Source: Cristatella mucedo
Lineage: Eukaryota > Bryozoa > Phylactolaemata > Cristatellidae
Assembly: GCA_009760855.2 (NCBI GenBank)
Contig: WPIO01000109.1
Coordinates: 469,001 to 533,000 of the forward strand
DNA: 64,000 bases
Direction of reading: 5' to 3'
This document shows, piece by piece, positions 47,468 to 58,854 of this stretch. Position 1 is the stretch's first letter; every line of letters begins with the position of its first letter. The notes beneath the pieces are model-generated. The model was not told the DNA's origin. It did not search any database and saw only the letters and a list, made by a program, of their open reading frames with translations. Position numbers and translations under genes: made by a program.

Positions 47468-47599
47468 ACGGTCGTATTGCGCCCGAGCTGGCATTTTGTG
47501 TTTCTTTTGTGATGTGTGTATGTGGCGCTTGCACGTGGTTTCGGCATAGGGATTTGCCGGTACGAGCTAGACGTAGTTGGTACGGTGTGAGATATTCCC

Positions 47600-47885
47600 T
47601 TGGTTCGGGCTCCTCTGCCTATTTGGGCCGTCCCCCTAGAGACGCAGGCAACCTAAATATGGAGACGTGTTTCCTCCGCAAGAGTGCTTGAGGTGGCGTG
47701 TGTGAGGTATTCCTGTAATTAAGGTGGAAGCAGAGCCCTAGTTCTCCAGTCAGGGTCTGGGCTCTGGTTCGGGCTCCTCGTCTCATTCGGGTCGCTCCCC
47801 ACAATAGACTTAGGTAGCCTAAGTGCGGGGGACGTATTCCCTCCACAAGAGTGCTTATGCTGTTGAGCGCGTGCGAGGAGTGTGG
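47600..47885. repeat. Direct duplication, about 165-bp spacing
   Basis: GGTTCGGGCTCCTC, GCAACCTAAATAT/GTAGCCTAAGTGC and CTCCGCAAGAGTGCTT/CTCCACAAGAGTGCTT occur in the same order twice (about 47600-47710 and 47766-47885). Confidence 0.75.
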
Positions 47886-48155
47886 AGATAAAACTAAGCT
47901 AGACGAGCAGCGACTTTGTGCGCTTTTGAATAAAGTTCAGTAAAATCCCCAATTTTTGCGTCTCGCTTTCCAATTCGCCCGCCGCCAACTCACGACCGCC
48001 TTTAGTAACGATAAGTAGGTCAGCGCCACAAATGCTCCTTTCCTGGCGGCCAGTTTGTTGCACGTCGACGCGCACCGAACGGCATCAGGCGGTAGGTTAC
48101 GCCGTTAGGTAAGCGGCAGGTTAAGCCTACTCCGCTTAGCCTTCGGCGCTACAGT

Positions 48156-48611
48156 TGGAAATACAAGATTGCCCGCAGCTCGATTCGAGCCCGCGAGCCC
48201 GGTCTTGAAAAGGAAGTCCCTTACTTACTCATTAGTAGAATACTACAACACGACACTTGCTGACGTGCTAAACGAGTTTGCACAACTGACTAAGCGTAAT
48301 GTTCACCCTCATTAAGGCGGCCGATGATTTACCTCAGACAATAAACGCCAAGCGAAAGCTTGAGAAAGTCTATACAAGATCAGGATTAACCGTCTATCTT
48401 CAGGCATACGAAGACTAGTGTAGATCGAACCAGTCGATCCTAGCTAAGGCCAAGTCTGGCTTCTACAAAAATTTTGTTTAATCACAGATGCACAATCCAA
48501 AAATGCTAACGACAGTCAATAACCATCGCCTTAACCGCTCCAAGATTAGCTCCTCATAGATCAATCCTTTCAGTGAAATAGCCGATCGCTTCTCTAGCTT
48601 CGTCGTCAACA
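48156..48611. other. Intergenic, unassigned
   Basis: No gene recognised. Some of it may be a very old LINE upstream region, but I cannot align it. Confidence 0.35.
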
Positions 48612-48884
48612 AGATCCCCCACCAGGGCAAGCATTGTACCACCCACTTTTCGGAATCCAACTGTATACCAATACCTCGTGCAAACCTCAAATCCTTTGGA
48701 GACAGTGCTTTAGTTCGTATGCTCCCAAATCATGGAACTCACCATCGACTTGCCTCAGAACATCCCCTGACTTAACCACATTTAAAAAGAACTTCGAAAC
48801 ACCTATTTAGGACATCATTTAGTGAGTCCCTGTGATTCGTCCTTGACGTGCTTATGCCTGCTGACACTGTGCATGCTGCCACTA
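48612..48884 (+). mobile_element. L2-A LINE 3' ORF end and 3' UTR, joined to L2-B
   Basis: CCCACCAGGGCAAGCATTGT through GGAACTCACCATCGACTTGC to GTGCATGCTGCCACTAACC. The hairpin tail is missing because L2-B starts there. Confidence 0.8.
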
Positions 48885-49328
48885 ACCTTCTTACGCTGAC
48901 CCACAAGGCCCGCCACAGCTTGGCTCTTTCGTACCTAGCTGAACTTCTGCATCAATTTCAGCCTGTTCGCGCCCTCAGGTCCTGTGCGGACAATAAATTA
49001 GCTGTTCCTTTCCTCCGCTTAAAGACCGTTGGCGACAGAAACTTTAGCTCTGCAGGTCCTAAACTGTGGACCTCGCTCCCACAATGCCTGCGCAACGACC
49101 ACTAATTTCCTGCTGCCGACTATGCCTCATCCTTTTCAGCGGTCCTGAGCTGCTACTTCCATGCTACTCACTACCTCAACTGCTCTCCTGACTTTGCTAT
49201 GCTTCCCACTTTTGCTTTGTTGCTTGAGATGAAGTCAGTTGGCTGTGTGGGCTATACAAAACTATCCTGCGTAACACCCACACGGTCTATGTGACTTTTC
49301 CGAGTTAAAGACGGAGATACATTACATC
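48885..49328 (+). mobile_element. L2-B LINE 3' end
   Basis: CTTACGCTGACCCACAAGGC through LAVPFLRLKTVGDRNFSSAG to GAGATACATTACATC. Frame is broken near the 3' end. Confidence 0.85.
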
Positions 49329-49489
49329 CTGAAATGTATCTCTAAGTCAAAGAAGACTTGTAGTCCTCTAGAACCTATTCCCACTGTCCTACTTCTACGA
49401 TGTTAGATCTGCTTCTGCCATGCATAACTGACATAATAAATATGTCCATGGCCTCAGACCATGTCACTGCACCTTTAAAAAAGGTTTTT

Positions 49490-51030
49490 TCAGGCCACTA
49501 ATTAAGAAAGTAACGCTAGACGAAGAGGACTTTAGCAGCTTCCTTCCAGTCTCCCTGCTCCCGTTCCTATCAAAGACACTGGAACGAGTTCTGGCAGACC
49601 AACAGAACACTGATATTGAGACCTCATACGTAGGCGGTAAATTTCATTCAGAGTTTAGAGCTAATCTTTTCATAGAGTCCGCATTGCTTAAGGTTTATAA
49701 CAAACTTCTCATGAATGCAGACTTGGGTGAAGTTGCTCTGCTTGTCTTGCTTGATCTTTCGGCAGCTTTTGATACTTTGACCATAAAGTCCTACTTAAGA
49801 GTCTTAAATCTTGCCTGGGCATCGCCGGCACCGCACTGCGATGGTTCAGGTCCTCAGGTGTCTCAGTGTGAGACTTATAAATACCGACGTGAAAGGACTT
49901 AGATCACCTGATGAACTACTTGAATACGAGGTACCGCAGGGTGTACTTCCGCATATTTTTACAGCTTTTACGCTCCCGCTTGCCGATACGATCGCCGAGC
50001 ACAATCTAGGCTTTCACTCCTATGCAGATGAGTATCAGTTGTACCCTTGCTTTGATCTCTCCCAGCGCTCGAGCCAGTCAAATTATTTACACACCCTTGC
50101 TGCATGTATTGATGACATCCGCACATGGATTTCAGCAAAATCTTAAGTTGAATGATGATAAAAACCAATTTACTAGTTATGGGCAAAGCCAGTGTGGTTC
50201 AGATAACGAAAAACCAGCTGTTCAAAATCGGCTCCACCAGCATATCTCCTGTTTAATCTCCGCATAATTTAGGTGTCCTGTTCTAATGTGACCTTTCATT
50301 AGATGACCACATCGGCTCCACAGTCAAGTCTGTCTACTTTCAGCTGCATACAATTGCCAACATTTTGGCTTGACATGGATAACAAGTCTAAATTGGTCCA
50401 TGCATTTGTGTCATCCCGTCGTGACTTCTGTAACTCACTGCTTGCAGGTCTACCGGGCCGTCCAACCGGGTGCTCACAGTAGGTGCAAAACTTTGCAGTT
50501 TGGCTCATATGTCATGAGCCTCGACATTACCGCACCACACCACTCATTCCCGACCTGCACTGGCTCCAAATCGAGCAGCACATCGATTTCAAGGTTCTGT
50601 CACTTACTTTTACGTCCCTTCATTCTCTGGCTCCAGCCCACCTATCAGAACTACTCCCCGAGCAGGCGAAGAATCGTACAACCGCCGTTTCCACTCGAAT
50701 CGTTTAGCCATACCTCGTACGAACCTCGAATATATTGGAGACAGTGTCTTTAGTTCGTATGCTCCCAAAGCCTAGAACTCACCACCGAAGCACGTCAAAA
50801 CGTCTCTGACATGACGAAATTTAAAAAGAAGCTTAAAACGCACCTTTTTTTAACAGCATCCGTTGGGTCTCCCTGATCCGTCGTTTTCGTGCGTATACGT
50901 GCTTACACTATGGCTGCTGCTTGCAGTTGTTACCACACAATATTTGGTGACGCTTTCTCTACAGCATCTGTAAAGTGCCAAGAGATTCAGTTCACTGAGG
51001 GTGCTACACAGCTGTATTAGTAATAATATT
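49490..51030 (+). mobile_element. L2-A related LINE (divergent) with RT remnant
   Basis: Starts near the SFLPVSLLPFLSKTLERVLA-like block and carries [14 protein letters not shown] and YEVPQGVLPHIFTAFTLPLA. YADEYQLYPCF stands where YADDTQLY is expected. The C-terminal HWLQIEQHIDFKVLSLTF follows, then the divergent tail GTAAAGTGCCAAGAGATTCA and TAGTAATAAT. Many frameshifts. Confidence 0.85.
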
Positions 51031-52195
51031 TTTACCTACTGGACTATTAAGAGATATATAAGATAAAGAGACTGTACAAATAGGACAGGGTGAGTAATTC
51101 CAGCTCTCCACAAGAGCACTTAACGTAAACTTTTCTTATGTCATATCTACATGTTGCTGTAAGGTCATTTATACTCGACTCGTTCTACCTAGAAGGCAAC
51201 TGAACAAGATCACCAGGTCTGTTACAAGAACAGCTGGAAGGATTTCTGAACATCTTACGCAAGTGACCGTGTTTAATCACCAACAACCACCAATACGAGT
51301 TCAATTCTCAAATCTCAGCCTGGGTCTAAAAATTTGGTCCGACTCTTGTTTATGGAGCTAGCATTACCGAAAGAGTAATGTCATTTCCACTCGCACTAGG
51401 GCACTCCTAAATTAGGGTCATCAGCTAAATCCTAATATTTTATATAGTCTTGCTTTCGCGGATTTCAGTCGCAAGTGGCACGTGTGGCATCATGTAGCAC
51501 AGTACGGGATATCAAGGATGTTAAGAAAATTTTCCTTTCAGGCGATCAGATCTGTCTTCCTATCCGCACCACCCGTTGCTACAACCAATCTTCATGTCTT
51601 TGAAGTTTCCTCGCTTGCATGTCCTCTCATGAAATTTCGTCTTTCGAGATTTCTTTTTCTCATTTCGCTGTTTCACGGTGCCATTTCGGTCGTTTTATTT
51701 TCATGCGCACTACGAGTTTTCTTGGTTGAATCAAAGCCTTGTTTGAGAGAAAATAAACCATTTTAGCCCCACAATGGCCGCATGCATGCATGTGATTGCA
51801 TCTACATCACATGTCACGTGGGTTCCGCAAAACGATCGCGGACCAAGGACAAAGCGACCGTTGCTGTCTAGCATTCTCTTTGATGCTCTCAAAGCGCTCG
51901 TGACTTTCGACCTTCAATAGTTCGCCTACATCCGCAAGCTGAAGCAACTTAGAAAGAAAGTGAGAAGGAAAGATCGCTGAGAAACTTCGTGGATCGAAAT
52001 TAGAGTCTCAAGATGGATCGGTCTGACCGAATGTGTAAATCTGCAGCAGTAGCAAATATTTATGCATTCTCTAGGAGTTGTAGCACGAAGTTTCGCAATC
52101 TGGATGGGTGAGAGCAAATGCATTGGTCACCAAGCATGAAACGAATAAAAAGCAAATGTACTGTTCCGAGAGCAGCGCTTTACTAGGGATTGCAT
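51031..52195. other. Intergenic, unassigned
   Basis: AT-richer sequence. A 94-codon plus-strand ORF at 51482-51766 has hydrophobic stretches but no recognisable family and no supporting context. Confidence 0.4.
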
Positions 52196-52345
52196 CTCCA
52201 CTAGATTTTGGCAGAGCAGTAAGGCGCTCGAACGTCTCGAGCCAGATCGCTGGTTCCAGGTGCAGCAGCAATTCATTATTGTCTATAGAAAGCGGCGGTG
52301 ATCTCTATTAAGACTCCCCTGTCACTATTTAAATAAGCTGTTAAA
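52196..52345 (+). mobile_element. SINE-1 copy, diverged
   Basis: GCAGAGCAGTAAGGCGCTCG head, B-box-like GGTTCCAGG, GGCGGTGATCTCTATTAAGA body, AGCTGTTAAATCGG end. Confidence 0.65.
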
Positions 52346-52569
52346 TCGGAAAACTTCAGCGAACTAGGATATCACGTCAAGTTTAGGTCTCATTACACGT
52401 TCAAGCTCATTATACAAAATTATCCACAATGAAGGCGAAGATTGGTGAACAATTTTTTCAGGAAAAAAATGATTATGCCTACAAAGGCACTGAGCAGCGT
52501 AATTCAGCCTAGTTAAAGAGTAGCGCTCTCAAACGACAACAAGGTACAATAATTAATGCAATGAGATAT

Positions 52570-53230
52570 CAGCATACAACTTCCAAATGTTCCAGCTAAG
52601 GCGATCCGACCGTGAACGATCCAACTGCTGCATACGTCTGAGCGGAGAGTGAACGTCAACTCCATTGCCGGCCGGAAGCGATGGCGGTCTGCCAATCGTA
52701 CCCAGGTCGGCTCAAAGTTCGTCATCGCCACCGCCGCCGCAGCAATGGAGTTCAGCTGATGCAGAGATCCGGCGGCAGAGCGTCGCGCGTCATCTCAGTG
52801 TGTGACGCTGAATTCGGAGCTGTCTGGGATAAACGTCCGTACTCACTCAACATCGAGCTGAATTAAGGCCGCTCGTTCAGCTGGATTCCGCCCGTCGAAT
52901 CTGACCCGGGATATCGTACGTTAGCGGAAGTGGACTCTGCACCTGAATCGATCCGCGTCCGCCTATTCTTACCCACGCGACGCGACGGAATCCAAACGTA
53001 GCTTTTACGATGACGCTTCGGCACTCGATCGCAGAAATACATTGAGCGATGCGCAGCAATGGCTTTTCGCTTAAACCCATTGAGCAGCTCGGCAAATACT
53101 CGTGCGTCGTCCATAGAAGTATAAGCCGACTGCTGCAGCGGCTGCCAAAGCAGCTGTACCTGAAAATATAGCGGGCCGCGCCACGTATCGGCAAAACTAG
53201 AACGAAAAGAGAGGAACGCTAATGCGCTCC
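52570..53230. other. CpG-rich segment with unrecognised overlapping ORFs
   Basis: Much richer in CpG than its flanks. The longest ORF is minus 53303-52863 (146 codons). Inside it is an exon-like piece with acceptor TATTTTCAG after 53164 and donor GTAAGA near 52974 (encoding VQLLWQPLQQSAYTSMDDAR and onward). A second minus-strand start near 52715 reads MTNFEPTWVRLADRHRFRPA. No family recognised. Could be an unmethylated promoter, an unknown gene, or recent foreign or mobile DNA. Confidence 0.3.
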
Positions 53231-53290
53231 GCTTTGCATACGCAAACATCCAACGTAAGCCACGCGACGAAGGCGTCCTCTGCTCCTTCT

Positions 53291-53363
53291 TTTCGCTCAT
53301 CATCGCTCATCATCGCTCATCATCATTTCGCTCATCATCATTTCGCTCATCATCGCTCATCAA
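53291..53363. repeat. TCATCATCGC-type minisatellite
   Basis: Units CGCTCATCAT and TTTCGCTCATCATCA repeated about six times. Confidence 0.9.
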
Positions 53364-53468
53364 TCACAAACACAAATTCGTACCTCTGCGTGTGCACTTG
53401 GCGGCAGCAACTCGGTAGACTCCCGACAATTAAAGATGCTACCCGACTGGTTTCTCATTCTTTCACAC

Positions 53469-53592
53469 CCCATGATGATGATAATAATAATAATAATAAT
53501 AATAATGCACTTGATAAAGTGCCCCCAGAGAACTCAATCTCTTTCTAGGCGCTTTACATTTGCTGCAAAGGAAAGCGCGATTTAATGATGAG
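53469..53592 (-). mobile_element. L2-A 3' tail with ATA repeat
   Basis: ATGATGATAATAATAATAAT, then the complement of the hairpin tail and the start of the 3' UTR (CATTTGCTGCAAAGGAAAG). Confidence 0.85.
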
Positions 53593-53656
53593 GTAAATCA
53601 AATCAATCAAATAAATCAATAGATCAATCAAAGCTAAAAGTGGAGTTACTATTATC

Positions 53657-53839
53657 ATGAAGTCAAAATTCGACTTCAAGCCATTTTCAGTGGCATCGAA
53701 GCAGTATTTTGCATCGATTGTCTTGATTTTACCCAACAACAAGCTACTGATGATGGCAGTAGTTTATCGCTCACCAGACACCAAGTACTCTATCTCAGAT
53801 TTCTCCGACCTAATGCTGATTCTGCGTGCAAGAAATTGA
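53657..53839 (+). mobile_element. LINE endonuclease-domain remnant
   Basis: The 60-codon frame contains ASIVLILPNNKLLMMAVVYR followed by SPDTKYSISDFSDLM. This resembles the strand-loop of the AP-endonuclease-like domain in CR1/L2-group LINEs (V-YR-P...F...L). It is the only endonuclease-like piece seen in the window and is not joined to any RT copy. An (AATC)n-like run precedes it. Confidence 0.5.
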
Positions 53840-55689
53840 TCCTTCCTCATTATAGGATATTTATTCTCTCATTGTAAATCGACGCTCCGTCTTCGGCGAT
53901 TGCGATCTTGCCGAAGCTGAGCTCGGTACGCTGTTACGAACGTAGCGTGCGGCTTTCTCGTCCGGACAGAGCTTGGCTGCAAACGCCGCGCTTTTAACTA
54001 GTTTTAGTCTCAGCCAATGCGGGATTAACATTGTTCAAATGTGAACCTATTTAGTGGCTAGCGACTTGTTGATGCAGCTCTAATTCACGAATTCTGACTA
54101 AGAGGTAATGATAAATGCAAAATAGAAAGTGCTAATGGAAGTGACAACGTAGCGTATTTTCAGCCTAATCCAAGAACAACGTTATCAGGCCGGAACGAAG
54201 ATACACAACGTTTAGTTAGATGGGGAAAGTGAACAACCCAAGTTACTTAACCCTGGTATTTGCATACAGACGTGCGCATTTAGCCATCGAATGAATCGAT
54301 CGGCGTAGAATGAATCAAAAGACACGGTGACATAATGACAATAAAAAAGTTGAGATACAAAATGGAATTGCGATATTTTAACATATCTTTTTAATCTCTT
54401 CAAATAAAAAATCTCCCAGAATTTATTTTAACATGAACTTAAGAAAATAGATAATTGTAAATTTACCCAAATGTTGTGAATGAAACATTAGAGGGACTGA
54501 AATTTCAAATGCGTTCATTGGATCAGCTATTAATTTAAGTCCGTGTCTTTTTCAAAAATGTGGTAGCAAGAAGATGGACTTTAGTCTAAAATTTAGGGTG
54601 AAACTCTCGCAATACAAAAATAAGGATAGCAGACCAGTGAATAAGAATATTTCGAATTTGTATAGCAGATTTGCGAATACTGTATTACGAATAATAATCA
54701 CTGGATATTTTAACAACTAGCAGAACTTTCTGTTTTAACCGACACTCTTCACAGCTATCAAGCCGTAGCGCTTGTTGATAAATGGTTGGAGGTGACTTTG
54801 CGGTGCTTCTGACAGCTCTTGCCATCCAGTCACCAAATCTAAACTTTACTTGGACTCGTTCTGAAGAGAGGAATTTGGCCTGTGACGGTGATAATCCATT
54901 TTGCACTTTACGACCTTACTATTACACTAATTCCCCACAATCTTTTGCCCTTCCATTAATTTATGTAAACATTGTCGCCACAGTGAGATCTGATCTTTGC
55001 TATAGTCTTTGTTACAATTAATTACCTATTGTCTTTCAAAATTTTTTATATATTGGTGTGGCGACTTCAAGGACCATTTAAAAAAGATGCTGTTTGGCCT
55101 AATTTTGAGATATTGTGGATTCTAGTACGTTAATTAAATCGCTAGTTCTAATCGTAGGCTGAGATAAATTGGACGAATTTAACTTTGATCTTCAAATATA
55201 TATCTTTTTTCTTATTAAGATTTCGTTTGAAGTAATACGTCGTCTGTATCAAGATCAGCTATATATGCAAACACGACAAGCAATTTTTCAACTAACACGA
55301 GCTATATAAGTTACTTGGCCATTTAAAATCGTCCTTTTCAAGATAGCAAGAATTTAATAACTCCCATAGTGAAAAAATTATTCTAAAACTTCACGATTCT
55401 CACACAACGACGACTATTCTCCTGCTGTTCCTTCTTCACTTGAGAAGTGATACTTTTCTTCTGGTTGGCAAATGTATCTTGCTCAACCTTTCGGACTCGG
55501 CTTTATGACGTCAGCTTCCTGCAGCAGCCACATGGCAATAGTATTGCATGGCATCAGAAAATTATGCAATAAACTCTGAATAATTATTGCATGAAGTTAT
55601 TCTGCAATGCAATATTACATTAGCATAGGCTTATTTAGAATATTGCTGCAGTCCTACTTTATAAATTTACATGGAGAAACATAGGAAAT
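53840..55689. other. Intergenic, unassigned, AT-rich
   Basis: 1.8 kb with no recognised gene. A short L2-B-like piece (ACTTCACGATTCTCACACAA onward) sits at about 55387-55430. Confidence 0.45.
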
Positions 55690-57375
55690 ATTAATAATAA
55701 TAATGTACTTGATAAAGCACCCTTAGAGAACTTAATCTCTTTCTAGGCGCTTTAAATTTGCTTTAAAGTGAAATGCAATTGAATGGTAAGTAAAATCATG
55801 CTTGAAAAACAAACAAAATGAATAACATGGTTAGGGGTGACATGAACAGGGTCAGCATGCATAAGCACGTGAAGGACGAATCACAGGGACCCACTAAATG
55901 CTCTCCTAAATGGGTGTGTTTTTAAGTTCCATTTAAATGTGGTCAGGTCAGGGGATGTTCTGACGCAGGTCGGGAGGGAGTTCCAGGATTTGGTAGCATA
56001 CGAACTAAATGCACGGTCTCCAAAGGATTTATGGTTTGTACGAGGTATTTGTAGACTGTTGGATTGCGAAAAGCTGGTGGTGCGATCGATGCTTGGCCTG
56101 ATGGGGAAGTATGTCGGAGAGATAGGCTGAAGCCATAGAATGAAGCGACCTAAAAGTGAGCGACAAAACCTTGAAGTCAATCCGTTGCTTGACTGGCAGC
56201 CAGTGCAGGTCGGCGAGAAGTGGAGTAATGTGGCAACTGCGACGCTCACGACAGACAAGCCTAGCTGCAGAGTTTTGCACCAGCTGCAATCGCCTGAACG
56301 CACATTCTGGTAGGCCAGTAAGCAGTGAGTTGCAGAAGTCGAGACGGGATGTCACGAATGCATGGACCAACTTGGACGTGGTATCTTTATCTAAACAAGC
56401 CCGAATTTTAGCAATGTTATGAAGCTGAAAATAGGCGGATTTGACTGTGGAGCTGATATGGTCGTCTAACGAGAGGTCGCTTTGGAATATGACACCTAGA
56501 ATTTGAGCTGATTCGACAGGAGATATGCTGGCAGAGCCAATTATGAGAGTCAGCCTTTCCGATCTTTGAATCACACTGGGTTTGCCCATAATTAGTAAGT
56601 TAGTTTTGTCATCGTTTAGTTCTAGAAAATTTGCTGCCATCCATGTGCGGATGTCATCAATGCATGCAGCAAGTGAGTTTAGAGAATTTGAGGTGCTCGA
56701 AGGCTGGGAGGGATCAAAGCAAAGGTACAACTGAGTGTCATCCGCATAGAAGTGAAAGCCTAGATTGTGCTTGGCAATCACATCAGCAAGAGGCAGAGTA
56801 TAAACCGTGAAAGGAACCGGACCTAGTACGGAGCCCTGAGGTACTCCATATTTCAAAGGTACTTCAGATGATCTCTGTCCATTCACGTCAATACTCTGGA
56901 GTCTCCCACTGAGATAGGACCTGAACCACTGCAGAGCAGTGCCAGTGATGCCCAGGTGAGATGAGGCGCTCTAGAAGAACTTTGTGATCGATGGTGTCAA
57001 AAGCTGCCGAAAGATCGAGCAAAACAAGCAGAGACACTCTACCCATGTCTGCATTCCTAAGTAGGTCGTTGTACACCCTAAGCAATGCTGACTCTGTGGA
57101 GTGATTAGCTCTAACGCCAGACTGGAACTTACTAGCAAGGTGTGAGGTTTCGATATATGAGTTCAGCTGGTCTGCCATGACCTGTTCCAGTGTCTTTGGT
57201 AGGAATGGTAGAATGGAGACTGGGCGGTAGTTGCTCGAGTTCTCTTGGTCAAGTGTTGCTTTCTTGAGAAGAGGCCTGACTACAGCTTTTTTGAAAGATG
57301 CTGGAACACGACCTGGGGCTAATGACATATGAATTGAAAATAATATATTTAAAAAGAAAACCAAAAACAATATTA
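55690..57375 (-). mobile_element. L2-A LINE, longest copy, reverse transcriptase pseudogene
   Basis: Reads right to left. It starts inside the RT domain ([36 protein letters not shown]), then has the first catalytic Asp block [19 protein letters not shown] frameshift near 56955 separates this from the block KYGVPQGSVLGPVPF, the catalytic box FYADDTQLYLCFD and LNDDKTNLLIM. The thumb and C-terminal region SRLDFCNSLLTGLPECAFRR follows. A second shift near 56085 precedes FGDRAFSSYATKSWNSLPTC and the stop. The 3' UTR, hairpin tail and ATAATAATA end are at 55690-55880. The YADD box is intact, but two shifts and the missing endonuclease make it non-functional. Confidence 0.92.
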
Positions 57376-57621
57376 ATGGTTGTATTTGTGTTAGGCCTGG
57401 TGATTTCAGGAGGAATGAACTATGGTTAATTCGAAGACCAGAAAATCACAGCTACAGCACAATTCGTGGGATGTCAGGATCTATGATTTTACATGAACGC
57501 ACGGAACCGACCACCGGTAACATAGAGCTTTCTCACATAATAGGTTCACTAGTTACCAGACTGCTTCTTCGAAATCTTTTGAGTTATTAGATCACATGTC
57601 TGATGCTGGAATACTAGCTTA
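57376..57621. other. Intergenic, unassigned
   Basis: Short AT-rich stretch, nothing recognised. Confidence 0.4.
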
Positions 57622-57785
57622 TAAAAAATCCTCTTTTGTATAGCCACTGAAGAGCCTTTACGGCTACCACTACCGCTTGCAGCAGCAATAGAATATGCAG
57701 GATTCGAACTGCAGGATTCAAACCCATGACCTCGGGACCAAGGTCGTGAGAAGGAACCGCCTGACCAAGTGTGCGATGCGGAAAG
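57622..57785 (-). mobile_element. SINE-1 copy, near full length
   Basis: On the minus strand: GCGGTTCCTTCTCACGACCT head and a B box doubled in tandem (GGTTTGAATCC and AGTTCGAATCC). The AAGGCTCTTCAGTGGCTAT body and end follow. Confidence 0.75.
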
Positions 57786-57795
57786 CTACTTTAAT

Positions 57796-58776
57796 AAAAA
57801 TAATAATAATATTAATAATAATGCACTTGATAAAGCGCCCTCAGAGAACTCAATCTCTCTCTAGGCGCTTTACATGTGCTGCAAAGGGAAATGCAATTGC
57901 ATGGTGAGTAATATCATGCTTGATAAACAAAAACAATGAATAACATGGTTGGGGGTGACATGCACAGGGTCAGCATGCAAATGTGGCTAGTGGCAGCATG
58001 CACAGTGTCAGCACACATGAGCACACGAAGGACGAATCACAGGGACCCACTAAATGCTGTCCTAAATAGGTGCGTTTTTAATTTCTTTTTAAATGTGGTC
58101 AAGTCAAGTCAGGGGATGTTGTGATGCAAGTCGGCAGTGAGTTTCAGGGTTTGGGAGCACACGAACTAAATGTACGGTCTCCAAAGGATTTGAGGTTTGT
58201 ACAAGGTATTGGTAAACAGTTAAATCCTGAAAAGCGGTTGTTAGGATGCTTGGCCTGGTGGGGGCTCAGATCTGAGAGGTAGGCTGGAGCCAAAAAATGA
58301 AGTGACCTAAAAGTGAGATACAAAGCGAAGTCTATGCGTTGCTTGACTGGGAGCCAGTGCAGGTCGGAGAGAGGTGGTTTAATGTGGCGACTGCGATGCT
58401 CACGACAGACAAGCCTAGCTGCAGAGTTTTGCACCAGCTGCAATCACCTGATCGCACATGCTGGTAGGCCACTAAGCAGTAACTTGCAGAAGTCGAGACG
58501 TGATGTCACGAATGTATGGACCAACTTGGACGTGGTATCCTTATCTAAACAAGCCTGATTTGTAGCAATGTTATGAAACTGAAAGTAGGCAGATTTGACT
58601 GTGGAGCTGATGTGGTCGTCTAACGAAAGGTCGCTTTGGAACATGACACCTAGATTTCGAGCTGATTCAACAGGAGTTATGCTGTCAGAGCCGAATTTGA
58701 GCGTCAGCCTTTCCAACTTCGGAATCTCACCTGATTTGCCCATAAATAGTAAGTTGGTTTTAATATCATTCAATTG
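57796..58776 (-). mobile_element. L2-A LINE, 3' end to RT palm edge
   Basis: ATAATAATA end, hairpin tail, 3' UTR, then C-terminal ORF (LPVKQRIDFALYLTFRSLHF; SARNLGVMFQSDLSLDDHIS; NDIKTNLLFMGKSG). Frameshifted; truncated just after the NDDKT block. Confidence 0.88.
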
Positions 58777-58854
58777 ATGTCGACGGCACTAATCACCCAA
58801 GGAGCCACTAAAGTATAGGGTGCAATTTTGGACTCCGAGCTTGGTTTACTTCTT

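Larger units (their letters stand above)
46646..48155. mobile_element. 1.5-kb segment with about 43-bp terminal inverted repeats
   Basis: Left end ACTGTAACGCCGAAGGCT and right end AGCCTTCGGCGCTACAGT are inverted copies. They extend about 43 bp (GTAGGCTTGACCTGCCGC against GTAGGCTTAACCTGCCGC) with about six mismatches. No transposase ORF and no clear target-site duplication. Inside are a SINE-1 3' end, a 21-bp palindrome, a direct duplication of about 165 bp and an AATAAA at 47930-47935. It could be a non-autonomous DNA element, an odd LTR, or two opposed copies of a short repeat. Confidence 0.5.

Noticed and set aside
46648-48153. Solo LTR (TG...CA ends, internal AATAAA)
   Set aside because: The inverted termini are far longer than LTRs have, and no flanking duplication is visible, so it was left unclassified.
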